A DNA stretch of 64,000 nucleotides from Exiguobacterium sp. TNDT2 (lineage in GTDB: Bacteria; Bacillota; Bacilli; Exiguobacteriales; Exiguobacteriaceae). Positions within the stretch are counted from its first letter, which is position 1, and each line of letters starts with the position of its first letter. The translations under genes were made by a program, and so were the position numbers. The stretch is from NCBI RefSeq assembly GCF_003331145.1, contig NZ_QLVE01000004.1, positions 1 to 64,000 on the forward strand. Direction: 5' to 3'. This document shows positions 43,860-53,746 of this stretch, one piece after another. The notes under the pieces are model-generated. The model was not told where the DNA came from, did not search any database, and saw only the letters and a program-made list of their open reading frames with translations.

Positions 43860-45317
43860 ATGGAACGACCAAAACGAAAGAAGGGGTGGGTGAAATGGAC
43901 GCTTGCCGCCTTTGCCTTACTGTTTCTCATCACAATGATTTACCATCAAGTCAAGCCGCTGCCGGACGGTGTATCACGGGCGTCAGAACCGGTGGCGATT
44001 TCAGACGACCAAATCGATTTTTTATCTGACTTGACGTATCAAGGGGAAGACACCGAAATCAATGAGCAAGAGATCTTTCAAGATGTCGAGCGGTCTATCC
44101 GTGAGGCTCGGGAGTATATCGTCATGGACTTTTTCTTATTCAATCCGTATTCGAACGAAGACCGTCAATATCCCGACATCACAGCAAGCCTGTCGTCGGC
44201 TTTGTTGGAACAGATGAAGGCATACCCGGACCTGAACGTCGTCTTGATTACCGATGAAATCAATACGTCGTACAACGGTCATGCGTCCGACCATCTGGAT
44301 GTGTTAAAAAAAGCAGGCGCTGAAATCGTCTACACGAACCTCGATGCACTCCGCGACCCGAACATCTTATACTCGACGCTGTATCGCATCGGGTTCCAAT
44401 GGTTCGGTGACAGCGAAAATGGCTGGCTTCCGAACCCGATGGCCAAGTCGGCCCCAGAGATTACGATTCGGTCATATTTACGGCTCTTGAACGTGAAAGC
44501 GAACCATCGCAAAGTGATGGTGACCGAGAATGACGGTTTCGTCTTATCGGCTAACCCGCACGACGCGAGCGGCTACCACTCGAACGTCGGCGTCCGGCTC
44601 GACGGTCCGATTTTAGCGGACATCCTCGAAGGGGAAGAAGCGATTGCGACGTTCTCGAAAGGGGACAGCGAACGCTTTCCGAGCGAAGAGAAGCTTGCTA
44701 ACCTTCGCGAAGAAGACTCAACGGGTCCGATGCAAATCCGCTACGTCACGGAATCGAAAATTCAAGAAGCGGTTGTCGGGGCGATGGAAAAGGCGCGGGC
44801 AGGCGAGACGATTTGGATTGGCATGTTTTACTTAGCTGACCGCAACATCATTCAAGCCATTCATGAGGCCGCCGAGCGCGGTGTGTTCGTCAAATTGATT
44901 CTCGACCCGAACACGAACGCGTTCGGCCGAGATAAGTCAGGCTTGCCGAACTTGCCTGTCGCGGCTGAACTGAACACCGTGAACCCGGAGCAAATCGAGA
45001 TTCGATGGTATAAAGTCGACAAAGAACAGTATCATCCGAAGATGCTGTACGTCGAAGGGGACCGACGTGTCGTCGTCCTCGGGTCAGGGAACTATACGAC
45101 CCGCAACATGAACGACTATAATCTCGAAGCGAACGTTGAAGTCGTTTCGACGGCGGAAACGGAATTCATCGGCGAAGTCGATGACTATTTCAAACGTCTC
45201 TGGAATAACGAACAAGGAACGTATACTGTTGCCTATGAAGAAGTTCAAACTGATCTGCCAATCGGGAAGTACTTGATTTATTGGTTGCAGAAATTGACGT
45301 GGACGATGACCTATTGA
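43860..45317 (+). CDS. membrane-anchored phospholipase D family protein
   Basis: A 485-residue protein with a single N-terminal membrane anchor (about residues 12-29) and two PLD-like domains outside it. HKD-type motifs are NHRKVMVTEND (about 217-227) and YHPKMLYVEGD (about 393-403), with GSGNYTTRNMNDYN as the second Gly-x-Asn element. The first domain contains long inserts compared with Cls. It belongs to the cardiolipin-synthase-like PLD group, but with one anchor instead of two and degenerate acidic ends, so the substrate may differ. AAAGGAGATGG precedes the ATG. Monocistronic; a clear Cls is encoded at 14356. Confidence 0.85.
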   Translation: MERPKRKKGWVKWTLAAFALLFLITMIYHQVKPLPDGVSRASEPVAISDDQIDFLSDLTYQGEDTEINEQEIFQDVERSIREAREYIVMDFFLFNPYSNEDRQYPDITASLSSALLEQMKAYPDLNVVLITDEINTSYNGHASDHLDVLKKAGAEIVYTNLDALRDPNILYSTLYRIGFQWFGDSENGWLPNPMAKSAPEITIRSYLRLLNVKANHRKVMVTENDGFVLSANPHDASGYHSNVGVRLDGPILADILEGEEAIATFSKGDSERFPSEEKLANLREEDSTGPMQIRYVTESKIQEAVVGAMEKARAGETIWIGMFYLADRNIIQAIHEAAERGVFVKLILDPNTNAFGRDKSGLPNLPVAAELNTVNPEQIEIRWYKVDKEQYHPKMLYVEGDRRVVVLGSGNYTTRNMNDYNLEANVEVVSTAETEFIGEVDDYFKRLWNNEQGTYTVAYEEVQTDLPIGKYLIYWLQKLTWTMTY

Positions 45318-45320
45318 GTC

Positions 45321-45360
45321 AAACCCGCCTTCACAGGAAGGCAGGTTCAGTTTGTGTTTG
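45321..45360 (+). terminator. terminator after PLD-family gene
   Basis: AACCCGCCTTC ACAGG GAAGGCAGGTT-type stem (one mismatch) with a weak T-rich tail. Confidence 0.65.
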
Positions 45361-45390
45361 CTTATAAAGTATCCGTCCATCATTCCTACA

Positions 45391-45426
45391 CAAAACACCC
45401 GCCCTCAAGCGCGAGAGCGGGTGTTT
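45391..45426 (-). terminator. terminator of def-lipoprotein operon
   Basis: ACACCCGC / GCGGGTGT stem at the end of the minus-strand operon, followed on that strand by TTTTGTG. Confidence 0.75.
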
Positions 45427-45427
45427 G

Positions 45428-47050
45428 TCAATTCGTTTCGACGGGGTTGAACTCGTTCGAATATTCGTACAAGAACCGCCCTGTCTCTCGGAGGACGTCT
45501 GTCTTCCGATGGAGCGAGAAGTGGTCGTACGGAACGGTTTCCGTATCAATGTTGTTCGTGTATTCTTCGAGTAGGAGCGAGCTAGATGGCTCAATCAAGT
45601 TGAACTCGCCACCGCGTCCTGAGAAGGAGAACACTTGCACGGAACGAGGCCAAGTCTCAAGCTTGGCTTGGAACGCCTGCAGGCCGTCGGAAGTCGGGGA
45701 CAAGTCCCGGATGGCAGGGCTGCCGGTATTGATTCCGAAGTTACTGGCGGATAGTCCGAAATTCGCAAGGCGCGTCCCAGCGAACGGACTATCAAATGTC
45801 ACGAACTTATCGATGATGTAGTCGTCTTGATTCAAAATGTAGTTGGCGGCCGCGACACCGCCCATGCTGTGACCAATCAAGTACATGCGGTCAAATGAAC
45901 GATTCCGTTCATCTTTATAGCGTTCGATAGCGGCGTTCAGCCATTTCGTCTGGTTGTTGAGCGATGCCTCGGCATCCTCATATTCGATTCGAACGATTGG
46001 CCGCATCGAACTGTAGTCGTTGACGACACAGTCGACCGCGCCTTTCGCCGTCACGGTACAGAGTGCCCCGTCTTTAGCCAACCCACGCTGCTCCATGTAC
46101 TGTGAGAAACGGAGGAACGTGCGGTCGGTCCCGAGCAACCCATGCACGGCAAACGTTGGGATGAATTCGGTCGTCTGAGCCGTTTGACGAATTGCCTCGC
46201 TCTTCCGTTCGGTCGTCAACTCTTCGCGAATCGTCACGACAATCAAAGCGAGCGTCAATACGAGAATAAAGCCGCCAAAGATTCGGGAGCGAATCGATGT
46301 CTTGTCCGGATTACCGGCATTTTTGCGATACTTCCGCCAGACGAAGTAACCGACGATTGCGAGAATGACGGCAACGACGATCGTGATGATCCATGCCTTG
46401 ACGTTCGGTACATGGGCGACGAGCATCATATTGTTTTGGCGGCCGCCATATACTTGCCACTCGACATGTTTCATCGAACGTACATCGAGCCCTGTGCCGT
46501 CTTCGACGAACACGCCGGTTGGCACCGTTAGATTAAACCGGATATCGGCTTGACGCACGTAGCGTTCGGCCAGTTGTTTCGGAGAACCACTTAAATTCAA
46601 ACCGGGCAAGTTAACCCGGTCAAGCCGGAGGTCAAGATTCGTATTTAAAACGTATGAGTCGAACCAAATCCCGTCCTCTTTCTCGACGTCGAATTTTACA
46701 TCGGGCGGGACGAGGATGCCGGCCGGACCGGTTTTCCATTCTTCTTTGATGTTTTGAAGATCGTCAACGCTCTCGAACGTCTTCTTGAGCACCATGCCCT
46801 CATAGTCGTCTTGACTCAAATAATCACGCGTCGCATAACCGTTCGCGTTCGCCTGTTGTTTCCATGTCTCCCAATCGAGCCGCAAATTGAGCAGTTTCAT
46901 GACCGGATGGTCGCGGAAGGCGTACGTCGTCTCTAAGGTGACCGACTGGTCGTAGTGGACGGTGGCATCATATTCAATTCGAACACATCCGCCGATTAAA
47001 AGAAACAAAAATGGGAATAGGAACAACAGTGCCTTTTTTTTCAAGTTCAT
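45428..47050 (-). CDS. fused lipoprotein: LppM-like domain, two membrane segments, alpha/beta hydrolase
   Basis: A 540-residue predicted surface protein. ATG 47050 (GAGGTG upstream) starts a signal peptide with lipobox LIGGC (Cys22). Residues about 23-215 form a beta-rich domain like the LppM family (YDATVHYDQSVTLETTYAF, then a LTVPTG-V segment). Membrane segments follow at about 219-238 and 257-274 with a basic loop between them, so the next part is again outside. Residues about 295-535 are a DUF915-type alpha/beta hydrolase: VHGLLGTDRTF (oxyanion), nucleophile Ser395 in GHSMGG and a candidate catalytic His510 (PYDHFSLH). The two halves are normally separate proteins. It begins four bases after def stops, on the same transcript. 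Confidence 0.82.
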   Translation of the reverse strand: MNLKKKALLFLFPFLFLLIGGCVRIEYDATVHYDQSVTLETTYAFRDHPVMKLLNLRLDWETWKQQANANGYATRDYLSQDDYEGMVLKKTFESVDDLQNIKEEWKTGPAGILVPPDVKFDVEKEDGIWFDSYVLNTNLDLRLDRVNLPGLNLSGSPKQLAERYVRQADIRFNLTVPTGVFVEDGTGLDVRSMKHVEWQVYGGRQNNMMLVAHVPNVKAWIITIVVAVILAIVGYFVWRKYRKNAGNPDKTSIRSRIFGGFILVLTLALIVVTIREELTTERKSEAIRQTAQTTEFIPTFAVHGLLGTDRTFLRFSQYMEQRGLAKDGALCTVTAKGAVDCVVNDYSSMRPIVRIEYEDAEASLNNQTKWLNAAIERYKDERNRSFDRMYLIGHSMGGVAAANYILNQDDYIIDKFVTFDSPFAGTRLANFGLSASNFGINTGSPAIRDLSPTSDGLQAFQAKLETWPRSVQVFSFSGRGGEFNLIEPSSSLLLEEYTNNIDTETVPYDHFSLHRKTDVLRETGRFLYEYSNEFNPVETN

Positions 47051-47054
47051 CACC

Positions 47055-47594
47055 TCAAATCGGCTCACCATAAGTTTCTAACGGGTTGGTCGGATTGATG
47101 CGGTCGTAGAAGAGCACCCCATCTAAATGGTCGAGCTCATGTTGGCAGACGATGGCGCGCATCCCGCGAAGTCGCAATTTGATTGGGGCGCCGTCGCGAT
47201 CGAACCCTTCAATTGTGATGCGACGATGACGGGGCACGTTGCCTTTGACGACACGGTCGACAGATAGACAGCCCTCACCGCCGTTCAAATATGTCTGCTC
47301 GACCGAATGACTCGTGATTTTTGGATTGAAAATTGACAGTTTAAACGTATCTTCTTCTTCGTGGAGCAGGACCGTGAAGAAGCGGCGATTGACGCCAAGT
47401 TGCGGTGCGGCAATGCCGACACCTCCGCGAAGTTCATATTTCTCGCTCATTTCGGGGTCCTGGCTATTGACGAGGAACGTCTCCATCTCATCGAGTAACG
47501 CAATGTCCTCGGCCGTCGGTGGGACCGGGACCTCGATTGAACGGGTGCGGAGCCGCTCGTCTCCTTCACGAATCACATCTTTCATCGTTAACAT
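47055..47594 (-). CDS. def: peptide deformylase
   Basis: A 179-residue Fe/Zn metalloenzyme removing the formyl group from nascent proteins. All three motifs are intact: GVGIAAPQL (motif I, about 60-68), EGCLSV (motif II, about 108-113) and QHELDHLDG (motif III, about 151-159). The insertion between motifs I and II and the MKDVIREGDERLR start mark it as a type 2 enzyme (DefB/YkrB). AAGGAAG lies eight bases before ATG 47594. No fmt is adjacent. It is the first gene of a two-gene operon with the fused lipoprotein. Confidence 0.96.
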   Translation of the reverse strand: MLTMKDVIREGDERLRTRSIEVPVPPTAEDIALLDEMETFLVNSQDPEMSEKYELRGGVGIAAPQLGVNRRFFTVLLHEEEDTFKLSIFNPKITSHSVEQTYLNGGEGCLSVDRVVKGNVPRHRRITIEGFDRDGAPIKLRLRGMRAIVCQHELDHLDGVLFYDRINPTNPLETYGEPI

Positions 47595-47719
47595 GCAAAA
47601 ACTTCCTTTCCAATGGCGATATGACCAATTATATCATATTTATTAGTCATGTCTTCTAGATGGTACAGAAGGTGAAATGAAAATGATACAGAGTCAAAAT
47701 AGAGGGAAAGATGTGGTCA

Positions 47720-47733
47720 TGTAAGCGTTTTTA
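47720..47733. promoter_or_regulatory. cre-like CcpA site upstream of pdhA
   Basis: TGTAAGCGTTTTTA matches the cre consensus TGWAANCGNTNWCA at all but one position. It lies about 18 bases before the -35, a place more typical of CcpA activation than of repression. Confidence 0.55.
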
Positions 47734-47750
47734 TAAAGTGAGCATATTTT

Positions 47751-47780
47751 TTGCGTTATTATAACAACCCGTTTTATACT
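47751..47780 (+). promoter_or_regulatory. candidate pdhA promoter
   Basis: TTGCGT, 18-base spacer, TATACT (47775-47780). Apart from this, the cre-like site and a leader of about 140 bases, the 330 bases between def and pdhA hold no supported feature. Confidence 0.55.
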
Positions 47781-47906
47781 AACTAGGAAACGGCAGGATA
47801 AGTGTTACTTTCCTGAATCACGTTAATACAGATTGCTTTTTTGGACAGATACACTTAAGATTTGAGGTAGTGTTTGATTAAAAAAAGACAATTGTCTCAT
47901 AGTTGA

Positions 47907-49010
<1,104 letters not shown>

Positions 49011-49013
49011 GTT

Positions 49014-49991
49014 ATGGCTCAAATGACAATGATCCAAGCGATTACTGATGCGATGCGCGTTGAAATGAAACGCGACGAGAAAGTACTTCTCTTCGGAGAA
49101 GACGTTGGTAAAAACGGTGGGGTCTTCCGTGCGACGGAAGGACTTCAAGATGAGTTCGGCGAAGACCGCGTCTTCGATACGCCGCTCGCTGAGTCTGGTA
49201 TCGGAGGTCTTGCAATCGGTCTTGGTCTTACAGGCTTCCGTCCGATCATGGAAGTTCAATTCTTCGGATTCGTCTTCGAAGTGTTCGACTCAATCGCTGC
49301 GCAAATGGCACGGATGCGTTACCGTTCAGGCGGCGCTTACAGCCAACCGGTTACAATCCGTTCACCATTCGGTGGCGGTGTTAAAACACCAGAACTTCAC
49401 GCGGATAGCCTTGAAGGTTTGATGGCTCAGACACCTGGTCTTAAAGTTGTCATCCCGTCAACACCATACGATGCAAAAGGTCTTTTAATCGCAGCAATCC
49501 GTGACAACGACCCAGTCGTATTCCTCGAGCACATGAAACTTTACCGTTCATTCCGTGGCGAAGTTCCAGAAGGCGAATACACGATCGAGCTTGGAAAAGC
49601 AGACGTGAAACGCGAAGGAACTGACGTTTCGATCATCACTTACGGTGCAATGGTCCACACGTCACTCAAAGCGGCAGAAGAGCTCGAAAAAGAAAACATC
49701 AACGTCGAAGTCATCGACCTCATGACAGTGAGCCCACTTGATATCGATACAATCGTCGAGTCTGTTAAAAAGACTGGCCGTGCGATCGTCGTTCAAGAAG
49801 CACAACGTCAAGCAGGTATTGCGGCTAACGTCGTAACTGAAATTCAAGAACGCGCAATTCTTCACCTCGAGGCACCAGTGCTTCGTGTAACTGCACCAGA
49901 CACAGTCTTCGCTTTCGCTCAAGGTGAAGATGCATGGTTACCTGACCATAAAGATGTCGTTGCAAAAGTTAAGGAAGTTATCAACTTCTGA
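49014..49991 (+). CDS. pdhB: pyruvate dehydrogenase E1 component, beta subunit
   Basis: A 325-residue partner of PdhA that completes the ThDP site. It starts [20 protein letters not shown] and has [17 protein letters not shown] (active-site Glu, about 27-43), then the transketolase C-terminal domain from about residue 200 ([21 protein letters not shown]). AAAGGAGTCG within the pdhA end is the binding site. A hairpin follows its stop before pdhC. Confidence 0.97.
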   Translation: MAQMTMIQAITDAMRVEMKRDEKVLLFGEDVGKNGGVFRATEGLQDEFGEDRVFDTPLAESGIGGLAIGLGLTGFRPIMEVQFFGFVFEVFDSIAAQMARMRYRSGGAYSQPVTIRSPFGGGVKTPELHADSLEGLMAQTPGLKVVIPSTPYDAKGLLIAAIRDNDPVVFLEHMKLYRSFRGEVPEGEYTIELGKADVKREGTDVSIITYGAMVHTSLKAAEELEKENINVEVIDLMTVSPLDIDTIVESVKKTGRAIVVQEAQRQAGIAANVVTEIQERAILHLEAPVLRVTAPDTVFAFAQGEDAWLPDHKDVVAKVKEVINF

Positions 49992-50005
49992 TCGTGTTCA
50001 AGTAA

Positions 50006-50036
50006 CGATGAGGGAGAATTGTCTCCCTCATTGTGT
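50006..50036 (+). terminator. intercistronic hairpin between pdhB and pdhC
   Basis: ATGAGGGAGA ATTG TCTCCCTCAT forms a perfect 10-base stem without a T tract (TGTGTTT follows). It may attenuate, or protect processed pdhAB mRNA, rather than stop transcription. Confidence 0.6.
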
Positions 50037-50067
50037 TTACATGATTAATTGATGGGAGGAAAAACCA

Positions 50068-51363
50068 GTGGCAGTATTTGAATTTAAATTACCAGACATC
50101 GGTGAAGGAATTCACGAAGGTGAAATCGTCAAGTGGTTCGTAAAAGCAGGGGATACAGTAAAAGAAGATGACATTCTTCTTGAAGTTCAAAACGACAAAG
50201 CCGTCGTTGAGATTCCTGCTCCTGTGGATGGAACAGTTAAAGACGTCAAAGTCTCTGAAGGTACAGTTGCGGTCGTCGGCGACGTCCTCATCACGTTCGA
50301 TATCGAAGGTGACGCGCCAGCAGGCGAAGAGGAAGCAGCTCCTGAACAACCGAAAGCTGAAGAAGAACCAGAAGGTACAATCGAGAAAGCCGTTGAAGCA
50401 GACAAGCCGCGCGACGTCCAACTTCATAAGTCGGAGCGCGTCATCGCGATGCCTTCGATTCGCAAGTACGCTCGTGAAAAAGGCGTCGATATCCGTGAAG
50501 TCCAAGGTTCTGGCGACAACGGCCGCGTCTTGAAAGAAGACATCGATGCATTCGCAAGCGGAGAAGCGCCAGCAGCAGAAGCTACAACAGAGAAAACTGA
50601 ATCTGTAGCGAAAGCCTCGGCTGCGAAAACGGAAATCAAGCCTTACGAGTCAGCAACGCCTGAACTCGAAACGCGTGAGAAAATCCGTGGTATCCGTAAA
50701 GCGATTTCGAAAGCAATGGTTAACTCGAAGCACACAGCTCCACACGTTACACTCATGGACGAAGTCGACGTCACGAAACTCGTCGCACTCCGCAAAGAGT
50801 TCAAACAAGTGGCTGCTGACCAAGGCGTGAAACTCACGTACTTGCCGTTCGTCGTAAAAGCATTGACAGCAGCAGCGAAAGCTTACCCAGCCATCAACGC
50901 GTCAATCGACGACGTCAACGAAGAGATCGTCTACAAAAACTACTACAACATCGGTATCGCTGCTGACACGGACAATGGCCTCGTCGTTCCTGTCGTCAAA
51001 GAAGCGGACCGTAAATCAATCTATGCACTCGCTACAAACATCAATGAGCTTGCCGGTAAAGCCCGTGAAGGCAAACTTGCTGGGGACGACATGAAAGGCG
51101 GATCGATCACAATCACGAACATCGGTTCAGCTGGTGGACAATGGTTCACACCTGTCATCAACCACCCAGAAGTTGCAATTCTCGGTATCGGCCGCATCGC
51201 TGAAAAAGCTGTCGTCAAAGACGGCGAAATCGTCGCAGCTCCAGTCCTCGCGCTTTCATTCAGCTTTGACCACCGCCTCATCGACGGTGCGACTGCGCAA
51301 AACGCACTCAACATGGTGAAACGCTTGCTTCAAGATCCAGCACTTCTAATGATGGAGGGATAA
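50068..51363 (+). CDS. pdhC: dihydrolipoamide acetyltransferase, PDH E2
   Basis: A 431-residue core subunit of pyruvate dehydrogenase. It has one lipoyl domain (residues 1-80, lipoyl Lys in QNDKAVVE), an acidic Ala/Pro/Glu linker, a peripheral-subunit-binding domain (about 128-165, [14 protein letters not shown]) and the acetyltransferase domain with catalytic [12 protein letters not shown] (about 396-407). Start codon is GTG 50068 with GGGAGGAAA upstream. Single lipoyl domain and length match Bacillales. The E3-binding domain implies assembly with PdhD, encoded four bases later. Confidence 0.97.
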   Translation: MAVFEFKLPDIGEGIHEGEIVKWFVKAGDTVKEDDILLEVQNDKAVVEIPAPVDGTVKDVKVSEGTVAVVGDVLITFDIEGDAPAGEEEAAPEQPKAEEEPEGTIEKAVEADKPRDVQLHKSERVIAMPSIRKYAREKGVDIREVQGSGDNGRVLKEDIDAFASGEAPAAEATTEKTESVAKASAAKTEIKPYESATPELETREKIRGIRKAISKAMVNSKHTAPHVTLMDEVDVTKLVALRKEFKQVAADQGVKLTYLPFVVKALTAAAKAYPAINASIDDVNEEIVYKNYYNIGIAADTDNGLVVPVVKEADRKSIYALATNINELAGKAREGKLAGDDMKGGSITITNIGSAGGQWFTPVINHPEVAILGIGRIAEKAVVKDGEIVAAPVLALSFSFDHRLIDGATAQNALNMVKRLLQDPALLMMEG

Positions 51364-51367
51364 GAAC

Positions 51368-52780
51368 ATGGTAGTAGGAGAATTCGCACAAGAAACTGAT
51401 TTACTTGTCATCGGCGCCGGTCCTGGTGGATACGTCGCAGCCATCCGTGGCGCACAACTCGGCCTTAAAGTCACGATCGTCGAAAAAGGAAACTTTGGTG
51501 GCGTCTGCTTGAACGTCGGTTGTATCCCATCGAAAGCGTTGATCACAGCTGGTCACAACTTCCAGCATGCTAAAGGTCACTCTTCAATGGGAATCACGTC
51601 TGACAACGTGTCAGTCGACTTCACAAAAGTCCAAGACTGGAAACAGTCGGTCGTCAACAAATTGACTGGCGGCGTCAAAGGCCTTTTGAAAGGTAACAAG
51701 ATTGAAATCGTTCAAGGTGAAGCTTTCTTCGCATCTGAAGACACAGTCCGTGTCATCACAGAAGACAGCTCGACTCCTTACAAGTTCAAAAAAGCGATCA
51801 TCGCGACTGGTTCGACACCAATCGAGATCCCATCGTTCAAATGGTCAAAACGCGTCCTTTCTTCAACTGGCGCATTGGCTCTTCCTGAAGTACCGAAGAA
51901 ACTTGTCGTCATCGGCGGCGGATACATCGGTATGGAGCTAGGTACAGCGTACGCGAACTTCGATACAGAAGTCATCGTCGTTGAAGGCGCAAGCGACATC
52001 TTGTCTGGCTTCGAGCCGCAAATGACTCAAATCGTCAAAAAGAAACTCAAACAAAAAGGTAACGTCACGATTCACACGAACGCTCTTGCAAAAGGCGTCG
52101 AGGAAACAGAAGACGGCGTAACTGTTAAGTTTGAAGTGAACGGCGAAGAGCAGTCTGTTGAAGCGGACTACGTCCTCGTCACAGTCGGCCGTCGTCCAAA
52201 CACTGGCGACATCGGTCTCGAAAACGCGGAAGTGAAAGTCAGCGACCGCGGCATCATCGAAATCGATGACCAGTGCAAGACATCGAACGAAAACATCTAC
52301 GCCATCGGCGACATCGTACCAGGACCACCGCTCGCGCACAAAGCTTCTTACGAAGCAAAAGTTGCAGCGGAGGCAGCTGCCGGCAAGCCAGCGTACCTCG
52401 ACTACTCAGCAATCCCAGCGGTCGTCTTCACTGACCCTGAACTTGCGACAGTCGGTTACACGGAGCCACTCGCAAAAGAAGAAGGACTTGAGATTACTGT
52501 ATCGAAATTCCCATTCGCAGCGAACGGCCGTGCCCTCGCGCTCGACGAGCCAGACGGCTTCATGAAGCTCATCACGCGTAAAGAGGACGGTCTCTTGATC
52601 GGTGCTCAAATCGCGGGAACTGGCGCTTCAGATATGATCGCCGAGCTTGGTCTCGCTATCGAAGCAGGCATGACAGCAGAAGATATCGCGCTTACAATTC
52701 ACGCTCACCCATCACTCGGTGAGATGGCAATGGAAGCGGCAGAAATCGCAATGGGTATGCCAATCCACGTCGTTAAATAA
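51368..52780 (+). CDS. pdhD: dihydrolipoamide dehydrogenase, E3
   Basis: A 470-residue flavoprotein disulfide reductase that reoxidises lipoamide with NAD. The FAD motif [11 protein letters not shown] is at about 17-27, the redox disulfide is in [15 protein letters not shown] (about 44-58), the NAD motif is [10 protein letters not shown] (about 182-191), and the C-terminal His-Glu pair is [12 protein letters not shown]. There is no N-terminal lipoyl domain. GGAGGG of the pdhC end lies 8 bases upstream. Last gene of pdhABCD; probably shared with other 2-oxoacid dehydrogenases. Confidence 0.97.
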   Translation: MVVGEFAQETDLLVIGAGPGGYVAAIRGAQLGLKVTIVEKGNFGGVCLNVGCIPSKALITAGHNFQHAKGHSSMGITSDNVSVDFTKVQDWKQSVVNKLTGGVKGLLKGNKIEIVQGEAFFASEDTVRVITEDSSTPYKFKKAIIATGSTPIEIPSFKWSKRVLSSTGALALPEVPKKLVVIGGGYIGMELGTAYANFDTEVIVVEGASDILSGFEPQMTQIVKKKLKQKGNVTIHTNALAKGVEETEDGVTVKFEVNGEEQSVEADYVLVTVGRRPNTGDIGLENAEVKVSDRGIIEIDDQCKTSNENIYAIGDIVPGPPLAHKASYEAKVAAEAAAGKPAYLDYSAIPAVVFTDPELATVGYTEPLAKEEGLEITVSKFPFAANGRALALDEPDGFMKLITRKEDGLLIGAQIAGTGASDMIAELGLAIEAGMTAEDIALTIHAHPSLGEMAMEAAEIAMGMPIHVVK

Positions 52781-52785
52781 GTCAA

Positions 52786-52820
52786 AAGCTCTCTCGCTTA
52801 CTCGCGAGAGAGCTTTTTTA
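52786..52820. terminator. bidirectional terminator after pdhD
   Basis: AAAGCTCTCTCGC / GCGAGAGAGCTTT with T tract; its right part is the coding end of the minus-strand acetyltransferase. Confidence 0.9.
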
Positions 52821-53241
52821 AGTAATGGACGGTCCGTTCGACTTCTCGGAACCCGATGCGTTCATGAAAGCGTTGGCTGCCGTCGTTCTCCACTTCCGTG
52901 TCGGAGGCGAGTTCGTCGCATCCTTTTGAGCGGGCGAACGCGGAGGCCGCTTCGACGAGCCGTGACGCCACGTCTTGCTGTCGCGCGGTTTCGACGACGT
53001 AAATCCCTTCTAAGAAGGCAGTTGGAGAAGAAGTCGTTCCTGGGACGTAGTCATGACGGAAGCTGAGCTGACAAAAGCCGACCGCTTCATCCGTTTCTGC
53101 GATAAAATAGTGCATCTTTCCGGAGCGGATGCCGAGCCGGACCTCCATCGTCAACTCGTCTTTGGACGCATCTGGCCATAGCTGCCGCATGAGCCGAACC
53201 AAGTCGAGATGATCGCGCTCATTAGCTTTTCGTATGTTCAT
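52798..53241 (-). CDS. GNAT acetyltransferase, aminoglycoside 6'-N-acetyltransferase-like
   Basis: A 147-residue GNAT enzyme. The core SFRHDYVPGTTSSPTAFLEGIYV and the C-terminal KGCDELASDTEVENDGSQRFHERIGFREVERTVHYLKK closely follow the chromosomal AAC(6')-I family (Acinetobacter AAC(6')-Ig/-Ih type), compared from memory. The acetyl-CoA loop is VETARQQDVASRLVEAA, in which Q-Q-x-x-A replaces the usual R-x-x-G-x-A, an atypical pyrophosphate loop. AGGAGGG precedes the ATG on the minus strand. Whether it acetylates aminoglycosides or a housekeeping amine is unknown. Confidence 0.85.
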   Translation of the reverse strand: MNIRKANERDHLDLVRLMRQLWPDASKDELTMEVRLGIRSGKMHYFIAETDEAVGFCQLSFRHDYVPGTTSSPTAFLEGIYVVETARQQDVASRLVEAASAFARSKGCDELASDTEVENDGSQRFHERIGFREVERTVHYLKKLSRE

Positions 53242-53312
53242 TGTAACCCTCCTTATGTTTCGTACGTTCAGTATAAAGGAAAATAAGGAATGAAGTGAGA
53301 AAGGAGGGAACG

Positions 53313-53639
53313 ATGATGGCGTTCGATGAAGAATTGTTATATACCGTCTCTGAGACGAGCCGCGTCCGGTTCACGGGAATCGAGACAGAGACGTCACGTT
53401 ATGATTTTGGTTTTGTGTATACGCATCAGTTCATGGGAAAAGTGCTCGTCGTTTGCATGCAGACCGGACAGTCTGCCCTTCTCGATATCCACGCGCTCGA
53501 AGAACCGAGACAACTCTACCCGATGCTCGGGATCGCTTTGCGCGACACGGGCCATGTCGCTGAGTTTTTACGTCTTTGTCTAACTGAAAATGTGGCTGAA
53601 TCCGATCAAACAGGAGATTTACCCCTTGAAAATATGTAA
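53313..53639 (+). CDS. DUF3055-like small protein
   Basis: A 108-residue acidic soluble protein starting MMAFDEELLYTVSETSRVRFTGI; ATG 53313 or 53316 both follow AAAGGAGGG. The pattern (short acidic N-terminus, TRYDFGFVYTHQFMGKVLVVCMQTG-like strands, LEEP motif and a C-terminal helix) resembles DUF3055 proteins found near pdh in Bacillales; the link is from memory. Function unknown. Its stop codon overlaps the strong promoter of the downstream small RNA. Confidence 0.75.
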   Translation: MMAFDEELLYTVSETSRVRFTGIETETSRYDFGFVYTHQFMGKVLVVCMQTGQSALLDIHALEEPRQLYPMLGIALRDTGHVAEFLRLCLTENVAESDQTGDLPLENM

Positions 53640-53654
53640 GCGTTTTCTTATAAT
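53626..53654 (+). promoter_or_regulatory. consensus promoter with internal cre, at end of DUF3055-like gene
   Basis: TTGAAA (53626-53631), exactly 17 bases, TATAAT (53649-53654). The spacer contains the cre-like site TGTAAGCGTTTTCT, so CcpA binding would block RNA polymerase. Confidence 0.85.
53635..53648. promoter_or_regulatory. cre (CcpA operator) in promoter spacer
   Basis: TGTAAGCGTTTTCT fits the degenerate cre consensus TGNAARCGNWWNCW at every position and lies wholly between -35 and -10. Confidence 0.75.
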
Positions 53655-53660
53655 GGGAGA

Positions 53661-53746
53661 TAGGGGAAGCAATTCGATTATCATAAGCACCTTTTCTTTT
53701 GATGATACAAAGCGAGCCGGTCCATTGGACCGGCTCGCTTTCGTCT
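53661..53746 (+). ncRNA. catabolite-controlled small RNA at the SR1 position
   Basis: The consensus promoter at 53626 would produce an RNA of about 85 nt ending at the strong terminator 53709-53746. No start codon with binding site lies inside it. In B. subtilis the dual-function RNA SR1, repressed by CcpA and CcpN, is encoded between pdhD and speA, precisely this interval. The present RNA is shorter and does not contain the SR1P peptide frame. It is antisense to nothing coding but its 3' end overlaps the speA terminator. Homology is positional, not sequence-based. Confidence 0.65.
53709..53746. terminator. bidirectional terminator (small RNA and speA)
   Basis: AAGCGAGCCGGTCC / GGACCGGCTCGCTT perfect 14-base stem with a TTTCG tail; on the minus strand it is followed by TTTGTAT. 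Confidence 0.92.
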
